DNA from: an uncultured Bacilli bacterium
GTDB lineage: Bacteria; Bacillota_I; Bacilli_A; RF39; UBA660
DNA: 23,359 nucleotides
Assembly (NCBI GenBank): GCA_944363745.1
Contig: CALVVD010000004.1
Location: 1-23,359 of the forward strand
Direction: 5' to 3'
Both the position numbers and the translations under genes were made by a program. Of this stretch, positions 7,909 through 14,642 are shown in pieces. The notes beneath the pieces are model-generated. The model saw only the letters and a program-made list of their open reading frames with translations, did no database searches and had not been told where the DNA came from. Position 1 is the first letter of the stretch, and each line of letters starts with the position of its first letter.

Positions 7909-8712
7909 ATGCGACAAATTGTAAATATTGAAAAAGAAATAGCTTTTAAATCTATGTTAGGGGAGATTACTAGTATATCTTTAGAAGATGATTTATCATT
8001 TATTAATGATAGTGAAATAGAGGGTAATTTAATAATTAGTGGTACTTATAAAATGACTGAAGCATCAACATTAGAAGAAGAATTTAATTATAAAGTACCA
8101 GTTGAAATTATGCTTACAACTACATTAGAAGAAGAGAAAAGAAAAGTAAGTATTAATAACTTTACTTATAAAATAGTAGATGAAGAAGCTTTATTAATAA
8201 ATGTAGAACTTTTAATAGAAGGATTAGAGAAAATAGAAATATTAGAAGATGATAGTAAAGAGGAAATAGAAGTATTAGATGAAGAAGTAAAAGAAGAAGT
8301 AAAAGAAGCTGAAGAAGTTAGGGGGGATACTGAAGTGCCTACTTTAGATAATAAAGAAGTATTAAGTACTAATTTAGAAGAAGAGGATAGTCTTCCTAGT
8401 ATTAATGAGACTAAAGAAATAGAAGAAGTTATAGAAACATCTAAAGATATAGATACTACTGTTGATAACATTAGTGATAGTAATTCAAAAGAAGTAATGA
8501 ATTCAATTTTCTCTTTATTTGCAAATGCAGAAGAGACTTATTCTACTTATTCTGTTTATATATTAAGAGAAAATGAAACATTAGATGAAGTTATGAATAA
8601 ATATAAAACAACAAGAGAAGAATTAGCAGAATATAATGATTTAGATAATTTAAGAGTTGGTAGTAAATTAATAATTCCTTCTACAGTAGAGTCTAGTACT
8701 AATAATGAATAA
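7909..8712 (+). CDS. spoVID: SpoVID-like spore coat morphogenetic protein with C-terminal LysM
   Basis: The 267-residue protein has three parts. The N-terminal domain (about 1-110) follows the SpoVID N-terminal pattern: SISLEDDLSF, IEGNLIISGTY, YKVPVEIMLT, NFTYKIVDEEALLINVEL. A low-complexity linker of Glu, Asp, Lys, Val and Ser spans about 113-200. The C-terminus (about 217-260) is a LysM domain (YILRENETLDEVMNKYKTT, then GSKLIIPS). SpoVID acts in the mother cell during coat encasement and its LysM binds lipid II in Bacillus. The Bacillus protein is about twice as long, so the linker is much shorter here. The start has a strong GAGGAGG site. The next gene, ysxE-like, overlaps by eight bases, and spoIIGA-sigE follow. 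The combination of domains and neighbours makes the call fairly firm. Confidence 0.82.
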   Translation: MRQIVNIEKEIAFKSMLGEITSISLEDDLSFINDSEIEGNLIISGTYKMTEASTLEEEFNYKVPVEIMLTTTLEEEKRKVSINNFTYKIVDEEALLINVELLIEGLEKIEILEDDSKEEIEVLDEEVKEEVKEAEEVRGDTEVPTLDNKEVLSTNLEEEDSLPSINETKEIEEVIETSKDIDTTVDNISDSNSKEVMNSIFSLFANAEETYSTYSVYILRENETLDEVMNKYKTTREELAEYNDLDNLRVGSKLIIPSTVESSTNNE

Positions 8713-9595
8713 TAAGACAATAGTTAAATATACTTACTTAAAAAATAATAAATTACTAAGCTTTTTAGATGGTAGTAAAGTTTTAATTAAAAATAAAAAA
8801 AGATATGATTTAGAAGAAGTTTATAATTATTTAGATAGTCACAATGTTAATAATTATTTAAAGCCTATAAAAATAACTAATAAAGAATTATATTTCCCTT
8901 ATTTACCTAATAAATATCTAGATAATGATTATTTAGCGAAAAGACTTGTCCTTAATTTAAGTATTTTACATAATAAAACTACTATCTATAAAGAGATAGA
9001 TAAAGATAAACAAAAGGAAGAGTATGATGATTTAAAGAATAGAATTATTTATTTAGAAAAATATTATTATACTTTACAAGATGTAATAGAATCTAAAGTA
9101 TATATGAGTCCTTTAGAATATTTAGTAATTCGTAATATCTCTATTATTTATAGTGCACTAAATTATAGTAGAGAATTACTTGATAAATGGAATGATTTAA
9201 TTAAAAAGAAAAAAACTATTAGATTAGTTTACTGTCATGGGAAGTGTTGCCTTGATCATTTTCTTAATCAAGATGAAGGATATTTTATTAGTTTAGAAAA
9301 TGCTCATTTAGATAGACCTATGTTAGATTTTCTATATTTCTATAATAAAAACTATAATGATACAGATATGATTAGTAATTTTAAGTTTTATCAACATAGA
9401 TATAGATATGATGAAGAAGAGATGACTTATTTCTTATTAAAATTAGTTATAGTAGAGAAAATAGATGTATATGAATTTAATTTAACTAAAGTAATAGAAG
9501 TTAATAATTATTTTGATAAACTAAAATCTATTAGTGATTTTATCTTAGAATATCAGAAATATAATCATAAAGATAAACAAAATAATTTCAATTAA
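8705..9595 (+). CDS. ysxE: YsxE/CotS-type spore coat kinase-like protein (probable pseudokinase)
   Basis: The 296-residue protein has the spacing of the CotS/YutH/YsxE branch of the aminoglycoside phosphotransferase/choline kinase-like fold. The catalytic-loop region reads YCHGKCCLDHFL where an active kinase has HGDxxxxN, and the metal-binding region reads ISLENAHLDRPMLDFLYFY where DFG-like Asp is expected. Loss of the catalytic Asp (now Lys) and the loop Asn suggests a structural protein rather than an active kinase. In Bacillus, ysxE lies directly after spoVID, as here; here the two genes overlap by eight bases (ATG 8705, TAA 8710-8712), which implies translational coupling. The ribosome site is weak. 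Its last 51 bases overlap a convergent small gene on the reverse strand. Confidence 0.72.
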   Translation: MNNKTIVKYTYLKNNKLLSFLDGSKVLIKNKKRYDLEEVYNYLDSHNVNNYLKPIKITNKELYFPYLPNKYLDNDYLAKRLVLNLSILHNKTTIYKEIDKDKQKEEYDDLKNRIIYLEKYYYTLQDVIESKVYMSPLEYLVIRNISIIYSALNYSRELLDKWNDLIKKKKTIRLVYCHGKCCLDHFLNQDEGYFISLENAHLDRPMLDFLYFYNKNYNDTDMISNFKFYQHRYRYDEEEMTYFLLKLVIVEKIDVYEFNLTKVIEVNNYFDKLKSISDFILEYQKYNHKDKQNNFN

Positions 9596-9766
9596 TAATA
9601 AAATAGCATGTAATCTTGTTACTAGAAATAATAAAAGTACCGCCTGATAACAAATTATAACTCCTAAAGATAGAAGAATTCCTAAATAAAGAAGGCTACT
9701 TCTTCTTTTTTGTTTACAGAAATTACATCTACAAAAAGGACTATGTTTATTACCCTTAAATTTCAT
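9545..9766 (-). CDS. Small membrane protein with CxCxxC N-terminus
   Basis: The 73-residue product begins MKFKGNKHSPFCRCNFCKQ, with Cys12, Cys14 and Cys17 in a CxCxxC cluster (plus a nearby His) that could bind a metal, followed by basic residues KRR and two hydrophobic helices (about 22-45 and 48-73) that run to the end. The start is ATG at 9766, four bases after AGGTGAT; an upstream in-frame GTG overlaps that site and is less likely. A reverse-strand TATGAT box lies close upstream. It is convergent with the ysxE-like gene and overlaps its end by 51 bases, and divergent from spoIIGA. I do not recognise the family. Good ribosome-site placement and the ordered Cys cluster argue that it is a real gene, not a shadow. 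Confidence 0.6.
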   Translation of the reverse strand: MKFKGNKHSPFCRCNFCKQKRRSSLLYLGILLSLGVIICYQAVLLLFLVTRLHAILLLIEIILFIFMIIFLIF

Positions 9767-9872
9767 AGATATCACCTATCATAGTTTATGATAATTTTGA
9801 AAAGTTGTTAAAAGTATAAAGAAACGACAAATATTTTCGTATTTATTTTATATACTTAAAACGGTGGTGGGA

Positions 9873-10661
9873 ATGAAAGTATATGTAGACTTAATTTTCT
9901 TTATTAATTTTATGTTTGATTTACTCCTTTTAATGACAGTAAGTATTGAATGCAAAATAATTTCTAGAAAAATAAATTTATTTTTATCTTCTTTTATTGG
10001 TAGTCTATCAACATTACTTTTATTCTTACCCTTAAATAATTTTTCTTTATTTCTTTTTAAATTAGTAATAAGTATTATTATGCTTTTAGTCGCTTTCCCT
10101 ATTAAATCTTCTACTGTTTTTAAAAGATTATTTAAGAGTCTATATGGTAATAGTATTATTTTAGGAGGACTTTTATATTTTTTAAATAATCAATTTAGTT
10201 ATAAACAAGAGGGATTTATTTTTATTCATGATGGTACTAGTTTGAATATGATAATTATTATAATTAGTTCACCTATAATATTTTATCTTTACTTAAAAAT
10301 GATGAAGAAAGAAAAAGATAAGAGAGAATTATTACATAAAGTTATTATTAAGTATAAAGATAAAGTTCTTAATATTTTAGGATATTTAGATACTGGTAAT
10401 AATATTAAAGATCCTTATAAGAGGCGTTCTATTATTATAGTTAATAGTAGTGATATTAATTTAAGTATAGAAGAATCTTTATTGGTACCATTTAAAACTA
10501 TAGATAATGAAGGGGTTATTAGATGTGTAGAAATAGAGGAATTAGTTATAGATAATAATTTAATTAAAAATAAATATTTATTAGGAGTTATTCCTAAAGA
10601 TATAGAAATAGATGGGGCTAGGTGTATATTACCAAATACATTAGAGGAGGAAATGAAATGA
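9873..10661 (+). CDS. spoIIGA: SpoIIGA, pro-sigma-E processing aspartic protease
   Basis: The 262-residue protein has five or so N-terminal membrane segments (residues 1-145), starting MKVYVDLIFFINFMFDLLLL as in Bacillus SpoIIGA, and a cytoplasmic aspartic protease domain with the active-site motif LDTGN (Asp173). SpoIIGA sits in the sporulation septum and cleaves the pro-sequence from pro-SigE after a signal from SpoIIR. The ATG at 9873 is chosen because the product then matches the family N-terminus; upstream GTG codons lie in the GGTGGTGGG stretch that acts as a ribosome site. The stop (TGA 10659-10661) overlaps the sigE ATG in ATGA, a tight coupling. It is shorter than the Bacillus protein (about 309 residues). 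A TATACT box at 9851-9856 may be the -10, without a convincing -35. Confidence 0.93.
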   Translation: MKVYVDLIFFINFMFDLLLLMTVSIECKIISRKINLFLSSFIGSLSTLLLFLPLNNFSLFLFKLVISIIMLLVAFPIKSSTVFKRLFKSLYGNSIILGGLLYFLNNQFSYKQEGFIFIHDGTSLNMIIIIISSPIIFYLYLKMMKKEKDKRELLHKVIIKYKDKVLNILGYLDTGNNIKDPYKRRSIIIVNSSDINLSIEESLLVPFKTIDNEGVIRCVEIEELVIDNNLIKNKYLLGVIPKDIEIDGARCILPNTLEEEMK

Positions 10662-11350
10662 TTAGTATACTTTATTTAGTAGCATTTTTACTTGATAAGA
10701 GTTATGAAATATTTTATGTAGGAAGTAGTGATATTTTACCAGAACCATTATCAAAAGAAGATGAAGAAGCTTATTTAGTTATGGCTATGGATGGTGATAT
10801 TCATGCAAGAGATGTACTTATTGAACATAATTTAAGATTAGTTGTTTTTCTTGCTAAAAAGTATGAAAATACAAAAGTAGATTTAGAAGATTTAGTTAGT
10901 ATTGGGACAATTGGACTTATTAAGGGAATAAATACTTTTAAACCTGATAAAAATATAAAGTTAGCGACATATGCTTCAAGATGTATTGATAATGAGATTT
11001 TAATGTATTTAAGAAAGATAAAGAAGTCCAAAGGAGAGGTTAGTATAGATGCATCACTTAGTTTAGATGCAGAAGGCAATGAATTACATTTAGAAGATAT
11101 ATTAGGTACTGATGCTGATATTGTAACTAAGGGATTAGAAGAAGAGACAGATAAAAAATTAATGTTAGATGAAGTTATGAGGTTAAATCCTAGAGATAGA
11201 GATATTATAATACTTAGATATGGGCTTATGGGACATAATGAATTAACACAAAAGGAGGTTGCAGAATTACTTGGTATTAGTCAATCATATATATCAAGAA
11301 TAGAAAAGAAAGTTATTAAAAGATTAAAGAATATTATTAAATATACTTAA
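10658..11350 (+). CDS. sigE: RNA polymerase sporulation sigma factor SigE (pro-form)
   Basis: The 230-residue protein is a sigma-70 family member with region 2 (LIEHNLRLVVFLAKKYENT, DLVSIGTIGLIKG, LATYASRCIDNEILMYLR) and region 4 with a helix-turn-helix (LTQKEVAELLGISQSYISRIEKKVIKRL). The sequence and its place right after spoIIGA identify SigE rather than SigK, SigG or SigF. Residues 1-19 correspond to the pro-sequence; EIFYVGSSDILPEPLS aligns with the Bacillus cleavage region (EVYYIGGSE), so cleavage would be near Phe19/Tyr20. The start is ATG 10658, seven bases after GAGGAGG. SigE directs early mother-cell genes and in Bacillus controls spoVID. sigG, which usually follows sigE in Bacillus, is absent here; a small ORF and terminator follow instead. 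Confidence 0.95.
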   Translation: MISILYLVAFLLDKSYEIFYVGSSDILPEPLSKEDEEAYLVMAMDGDIHARDVLIEHNLRLVVFLAKKYENTKVDLEDLVSIGTIGLIKGINTFKPDKNIKLATYASRCIDNEILMYLRKIKKSKGEVSIDASLSLDAEGNELHLEDILGTDADIVTKGLEEETDKKLMLDEVMRLNPRDRDIIILRYGLMGHNELTQKEVAELLGISQSYISRIEKKVIKRLKNIIKYT

Positions 11351-11359
11351 GGAGGAATT

Positions 11360-11467
11360 ATGAATAATAAAATTAGATATTTTTATATATTAAAAGATTT
11401 AGAAGTAAATAGTGATATTTATTTTAAGAATAAATACTTTGATAATAAAAAGGGATGGTTAAGTTAA
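11360..11467 (+). CDS. Small ORF (35 codons) directly after sigE
   Basis: ATG 11360 follows the stop of sigE by nine bases and has one of the best ribosome sites in the window, GGAGGAATT. The 35-residue product begins MNNKIRYFYILKDLEV and is basic and aromatic, with no membrane segment or known motif. It ends at TAA 11465-11467 just before a terminator, so it would be the last cistron of the spoIIGA-sigE transcript. I do not recognise it. It may be a genuine small sporulation protein or the decayed start of a longer gene. Confidence 0.5.
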   Translation: MNNKIRYFYILKDLEVNSDIYFKNKYFDNKKGWLS

Positions 11468-11473
11468 CTTTGT

Positions 11474-11496
11474 AGCAACAAATTAGTTGCTTTTTT
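11474..11496 (+). terminator. Rho-independent terminator of the spoIIGA-sigE unit
   Basis: AGCAAC (11474-11479) pairs with GTTGCT (11486-11491) around the loop AAATTA, followed by TTTTTT (11491-11496). Confidence 0.85.
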
Positions 11497-11497
11497 C

Positions 11498-11538
11498 TTG
11501 ACATAAATTATCTACTGTGATACATTATAAGTAGATAA
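11498..11538 (+). promoter_or_regulatory. Promoter overlapped by an operator-like inverted repeat
   Basis: TTGACA at 11498-11503, 17 bases, and TACATT at 11521-11526 preceded by TGA (extended -10). A perfect 9-base inverted repeat, TTATCTACT (11508-11516) and AGTAGATAA (11530-11538) with 13 bases between, covers the spacer, the -10 and the expected start of transcription. The half sites are centred 22 bases apart, two helical turns, as expected for a dimeric repressor. No regulator gene lies next to it. Confidence 0.65.
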
Positions 11539-11572
11539 GCGACTTTAAATATAGATGGAGAAAGGAGTATAA

Positions 11573-11596
11573 ATGAAAATTTTAAAAAAAGTATGA
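11573..11596 (+). CDS. Seven-codon ORF with strong ribosome site (possible leader peptide)
   Basis: AAAGGAG lies six bases before ATG 11573; the frame MKILKKV ends at TGA 11594-11596. It is the first ORF of the transcript from the promoter at 11498-11526. The good ribosome site on such a short frame could mark a regulatory leader peptide, or the remnant of a gene whose body was lost. Confidence 0.35.
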   Translation: MKILKKV

Positions 11597-11750
11597 ATTT
11601 TGTAAATTGAGAGATTTTTTGATATAAATATTTAAAATTTCCATAGAGAAAATATTAAATTGAAAGCCTATTTTCTTTGAATTTTAAAAATTGCCTTTTT
11701 GCAATAGTTTTTAACTTATGTTATACCAATTGCAGAAAGGGGATGATGCT
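11597..11750 (+). promoter_or_regulatory. Structured untranslated leader before the Rpn-family gene
   Basis: This stretch has no ORF of its own. AAAATT (11634-11639) pairs with AATTTT (11680-11685), and inside it AGAAAATA (11647-11654) pairs with TATTTTCT (11669-11676). Next, ATTGC (11690-11694) pairs with GCAAT (11701-11705) and is followed by GTTTTT, a weak terminator-like arrangement. AAAGGGG at 11736-11742 is the ribosome site for the TTG at 11751. The whole could be an attenuator or simply decayed sequence; AT richness makes chance pairing likely enough to keep confidence low. Confidence 0.35.
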
Positions 11751-12635
11751 TTGAAATCATCAAAAAAGACTCCCAAAGAGAGGATAAAAGAATTACAAGA
11801 AAAAGGAGAAGTCTTTCCTGCAAGTAATGATTATATTTATAAAGCTATTATGACTAATTGTTTTCTTTTTAAAACAGATATGACTTATAGAATAACTGAT
11901 ATACCTAAAGAGTTAATATTAAAAACTTATTATGAGAAGAATACTGAGTTTGTTATAAGTAATGCACTTGAATTAGGAAAAAGATCTGATATATTATTTG
12001 GGATAGAAGGCTATATAATAAACTATGAATTAAATAATAACTATAGTTCAGCATTAATAATAAGAAATGATGATTATTTAGATAAGATAAAAATAGATAT
12101 ATCTAATAAAAACTATAGTTATGATAATATGCCAAAGGCAATACAAATAAATTTGAATAATTTTAATCATCTTAATAAGAAAAATATAAAAGAAGTATTT
12201 AAATCAAGAGATGATAATGGTGTAGTAGAGAATGTTAAATGGGAGAAATATCATATTAGCTTTAGAAAAATATATAAAAAATATAAAAAGGGATTAGAAC
12301 TTACTAAATTAGAAAAGGAATTATTAATACTAAGATTAACAAAAATAGAAGAAATAGATGCATTAGCGGAGGGAGATGAAGAATTAATGGAAGTTGCAAA
12401 TGAATTAAAGAGATTAAGTTTAGATGTTAATACAGTATTATTATATGATGAAGCAGAAGAGAATGAAAAGATGATGAGAAGTCTTAAAGCAGAGGGAGAA
12501 AAAGATGGTATTAAGAAAGGTGCTAATAATGAGAAAAAATCTATTGCTAAGTCTATGCTTGATAAAAAGATGGATATACCTTTAATAAGTGAATTAACTG
12601 GTTTTTCAGAAAATCAAATTGCAAGATTAGTGTAA
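11751..12635 (+). CDS. Rpn/PD-(D/E)XK nuclease family protein
   Basis: The 294-residue product (from TTG 11751) starts with KELQEKGEVFPASNDYIYKAIM, typical of the Rpn (recombination-promoting nuclease)/PDDEXK transposase-like family. The nuclease core is visible as GKRSDILFGIEGYIINYEL: the Asp after RS and the Glu of NYEL fit the D...E-x-(N/Q/K) active site, though the last catalytic residue is not obvious. The C-terminus has the family tail, EGEKDGIKKGANNEKKSIAKS, then MDIPLISELTGFSENQIARL. An ATG at 11718 is in frame, but AAAGGGG eight bases before the TTG favours the later start. Members promote RecA-independent recombination in some species, and many copies are degenerate. It sits alone behind an operator-like promoter and a structured leader, and ends at a bidirectional terminator. 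Confidence 0.72.
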   Translation: MKSSKKTPKERIKELQEKGEVFPASNDYIYKAIMTNCFLFKTDMTYRITDIPKELILKTYYEKNTEFVISNALELGKRSDILFGIEGYIINYELNNNYSSALIIRNDDYLDKIKIDISNKNYSYDNMPKAIQINLNNFNHLNKKNIKEVFKSRDDNGVVENVKWEKYHISFRKIYKKYKKGLELTKLEKELLILRLTKIEEIDALAEGDEELMEVANELKRLSLDVNTVLLYDEAEENEKMMRSLKAEGEKDGIKKGANNEKKSIAKSMLDKKMDIPLISELTGFSENQIARLV

Positions 12636-12659
12636 AAAAGAATCTAATTAGATTCTTTT
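12636..12659. terminator. Bidirectional terminator between convergent genes
   Basis: A perfect 24-base palindrome with half site AAAAGAATCTAA. The forward strand runs out in TTTT G TTTT and the reverse strand in TTTTTT. It begins right after the Rpn-family stop codon and contains the stop codon of the M23-like gene, so it serves both. Confidence 0.85.
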
Positions 12660-13265
12660 GTTTTCTACATAACTATTTCTTTCTATATAAGTTTTCTTTT
12701 TATATTTAGTAATATTTCCTTTAGTAACTTCTATATCCTTAAAAGTTATCTTTATTCCTATAGCAGTATTAAAATCAAATCTATCTTGAATTTGAAAATG
12801 AATGTGTGGTCCATTAGTATTGCCACTATTTCCTACTAAAGCTAGAATTTGTCCTTCTTTAACTATATCTCCTACTTTAACTTTAAAACTATTTTTTAAA
12901 ATATGACAGATAAGAGAGTACTCATTATTTTTATGTTTTATAATTATGTAATTACCTCTTGTATCTTTTATATCAGAAATAATAGGTCTGTTTGGAAGGA
13001 TTTTTGTATCTTTGTAACCATCTTCAATAGCCATAACAATACCATCTAAAGGAGCGATTATTTCTTGTTTGTAACAATAAAAATTTTCTTTATTAGTGTA
13101 ATCACCTTTATATGGTAAATCGTCCTTTCTTATTTCAAAATCATATGCATATCTTTGATTAATTAAATTGTATGAATGAGAAGTTTTCTTTGATATTCCA
13201 CCATACTCAATATACCATTTACCATTAAAGGGCAGTCTATATTTATTTTTGCTGATAGTAATCAC
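12648..13265 (-). CDS. M23 (LytM-type) metallopeptidase-like protein
   Basis: This protein of about 200 residues has the M23 barrel: IIAPLDGIVMAIEDG, RGNYIIIKHKNNEYSLICHI, VKVGDIVKEGQILALVGNSGNTNGPHIHFQI. The HxH zinc motif (PHIHF) and the catalytic His (CHI) are present, but the first zinc site, usually HxGxD, reads RYAYDFEI with the His replaced; a subfamily with RYAxDF is known to me. There is no signal peptide. The start is uncertain: GTG at 13265 lies inside AGAGGTGAT, which looks like the ribosome site, and would be within about five bases of the predicted transcript start. ATC at 13254-13256 has the spacing other genes here show after AGGTGAT. M23 proteins usually cut peptidoglycan cross-links; activity is uncertain here. 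Confidence 0.82.
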   Translation of the reverse strand: MITISKNKYRLPFNGKWYIEYGGISKKTSHSYNLINQRYAYDFEIRKDDLPYKGDYTNKENFYCYKQEIIAPLDGIVMAIEDGYKDTKILPNRPIISDIKDTRGNYIIIKHKNNEYSLICHILKNSFKVKVGDIVKEGQILALVGNSGNTNGPHIHFQIQDRFDFNTAIGIKITFKDIEVTKGNITKYKKKTYIERNSYVENKRI

Positions 13266-13275
13266 CTCTATCTAT

Positions 13276-13304
13276 ATTATAATGCTTAAATTCTTTAGTG
13301 TAAA
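13276..13304 (-). promoter_or_regulatory. Reverse-strand promoter of the M23-like gene
   Basis: On the reverse strand, TTTACA (13304-13299), 17 bases, then TATAAT (13281-13276). Transcription should start near 13269, very close to the annotated GTG at 13265. Confidence 0.75.
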
Positions 13305-13373
13305 ATAATATAAATGTTCTTTATAAAAAAGATATTATATGATATTATTAAATTAATTAGAAAGGTTTTTATT

Positions 13374-14642
13374 ATGAAAGGAAAAATAATTAAATTAATA
13401 GAATTATTCTTATTATTAAGTCCCTTATTTGATATGTTAACGGCAATATGTGTTCAAGTATTGAATATAGATTTTACTATTGGAATGATTGTAAGATTTT
13501 TAATTATGTTAATATGTTTATTTTATGTTGTTTTTATCTATAAAAAGAAAGATAAAAAATATCTCTTGTTAATATTAGGTAGTATCTTTCTTTACTTATT
13601 AGTATTTTTGACTATAATGGTTGTAGATAAAGATATTAACGTTTTATTATATGAAGGTAAGAATGCTCTTAGAACTTTTTATTTTCCTGTTCTTATATTA
13701 ACTTTTTATGCTATATCTTGTGAAAATAAGACTTTTATTAATAATAAAATATTAATTACAGTATATATTATTTATCTTCTTGGAATATTTATTCCTGATA
13801 TTTTAGGAATAGGCTTTGATAGTTATGAAATAACTAAAACAGGTAGTATAGGTTTTTTTAATGCTGCTAATGAGATAAGTGCTATTATTTCTATTTTAAT
13901 GCCATTTTTCTTACTTTATCTTTATCAAAAGAAAAGTTTTATTTTAACAGTTCTTTTGATAGGAGTTTTAGTCTTTGATATTTTAAGTATTGGTACTAAA
14001 GGTCCTTTACTTGCTTTTTTCCTTATACTTTTAGTTATAGTCTTAATATATATACTTTATTTAGTAAAAGAAAAATTATATAAAAGACTTTCTATTCTTT
14101 TAGGAGTATTTATCATATTTATTTTCTTTTTAAGTATTTATTTACCTAAAACAGCTTTTTATAAGAATATAGAAGTTCATTTAGATTTCTTAGGAGTAGA
14201 TTCTGTTGCTGAAGTATTTACTGATTATGAACTGTTTGATCACTTTGTTTTTAGTTCTCGTCTTAAGTTTTTATCTAATACTTATGATAGTTATAGTAAA
14301 GCATCGATTGGAGAAAAGATATTTGGTATTGGTTATATAGAGAATTATGGAACAGATAATGAAAGTACTAAAATGATAGAGATGGATTATTTTGATATTT
14401 TATTTAGACATGGTGTTGTTGGTTTTATACTTTATATTTCAATATTTATTTATTTCTTAATTAAATCTATAAAATATACTATTTCTTTAAAAAATATTCC
14501 TTATAAAATATGTATGAGCTTATCACTATTTCTAATAGTTTTATTAGCTTTCATAACAGGCCATGTCTTATTAGCACCATCAGTTAGTATTTTTGTAGCA
14601 TTGCTCTTAACAAGGAAAGAAGGTAGTTTATGCGTAAATTAA
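13374..14642 (+). CDS. O-antigen polymerase/ligase-like (Wzy/WaaL) membrane protein
   Basis: The 422-residue protein has about ten to twelve membrane segments with one larger extracytoplasmic loop (about residues 260-330), the usual shape of Wzy polymerases and O-antigen ligases. The stretch ILSIGTKGPLLAFFLIL corresponds to the short SR/TKG motif seen in this superfamily. Such proteins join polysaccharide repeat units on the outer face of the membrane. The start is ATG 13374, behind AGAAAGG; an in-frame ATG at 13314 would add 20 residues but has no ribosome site. It overlaps the glycosyltransferase gene by 13 bases, so the two form an operon with rmlA-rmlC-rmlD. Substrate and exact role (polymerase or ligase) cannot be read from the sequence. 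Confidence 0.8.
   Translation: MKGKIIKLIELFLLLSPLFDMLTAICVQVLNIDFTIGMIVRFLIMLICLFYVVFIYKKKDKKYLLLILGSIFLYLLVFLTIMVVDKDINVLLYEGKNALRTFYFPVLILTFYAISCENKTFINNKILITVYIIYLLGIFIPDILGIGFDSYEITKTGSIGFFNAANEISAIISILMPFFLLYLYQKKSFILTVLLIGVLVFDILSIGTKGPLLAFFLILLVIVLIYILYLVKEKLYKRLSILLGVFIIFIFFLSIYLPKTAFYKNIEVHLDFLGVDSVAEVFTDYELFDHFVFSSRLKFLSNTYDSYSKASIGEKIFGIGYIENYGTDNESTKMIEMDYFDILFRHGVVGFILYISIFIYFLIKSIKYTISLKNIPYKICMSLSLFLIVLLAFITGHVLLAPSVSIFVALLLTRKEGSLCVN

Noticed and set aside
8166..8471. A 101-codon Ser-rich reverse-strand frame inside spoVID
   Set aside because: It is the complement of the Glu/Asp/Lys-rich linker codons, with no ribosome site or family resemblance.
9823..9830. A Spo0A box upstream of spoIIGA (reverse-strand TTGTCGTT)
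   Set aside because: Two mismatches to the consensus and no second site or well-placed -35; too weak in AT-rich sequence to claim.
11360..11596. The 35-codon and 7-codon ORFs as a toxin-antitoxin pair
   Set aside because: They are separated by a terminator and a new promoter, are very short, and show no toxin-like membrane helix or antitoxin motif.
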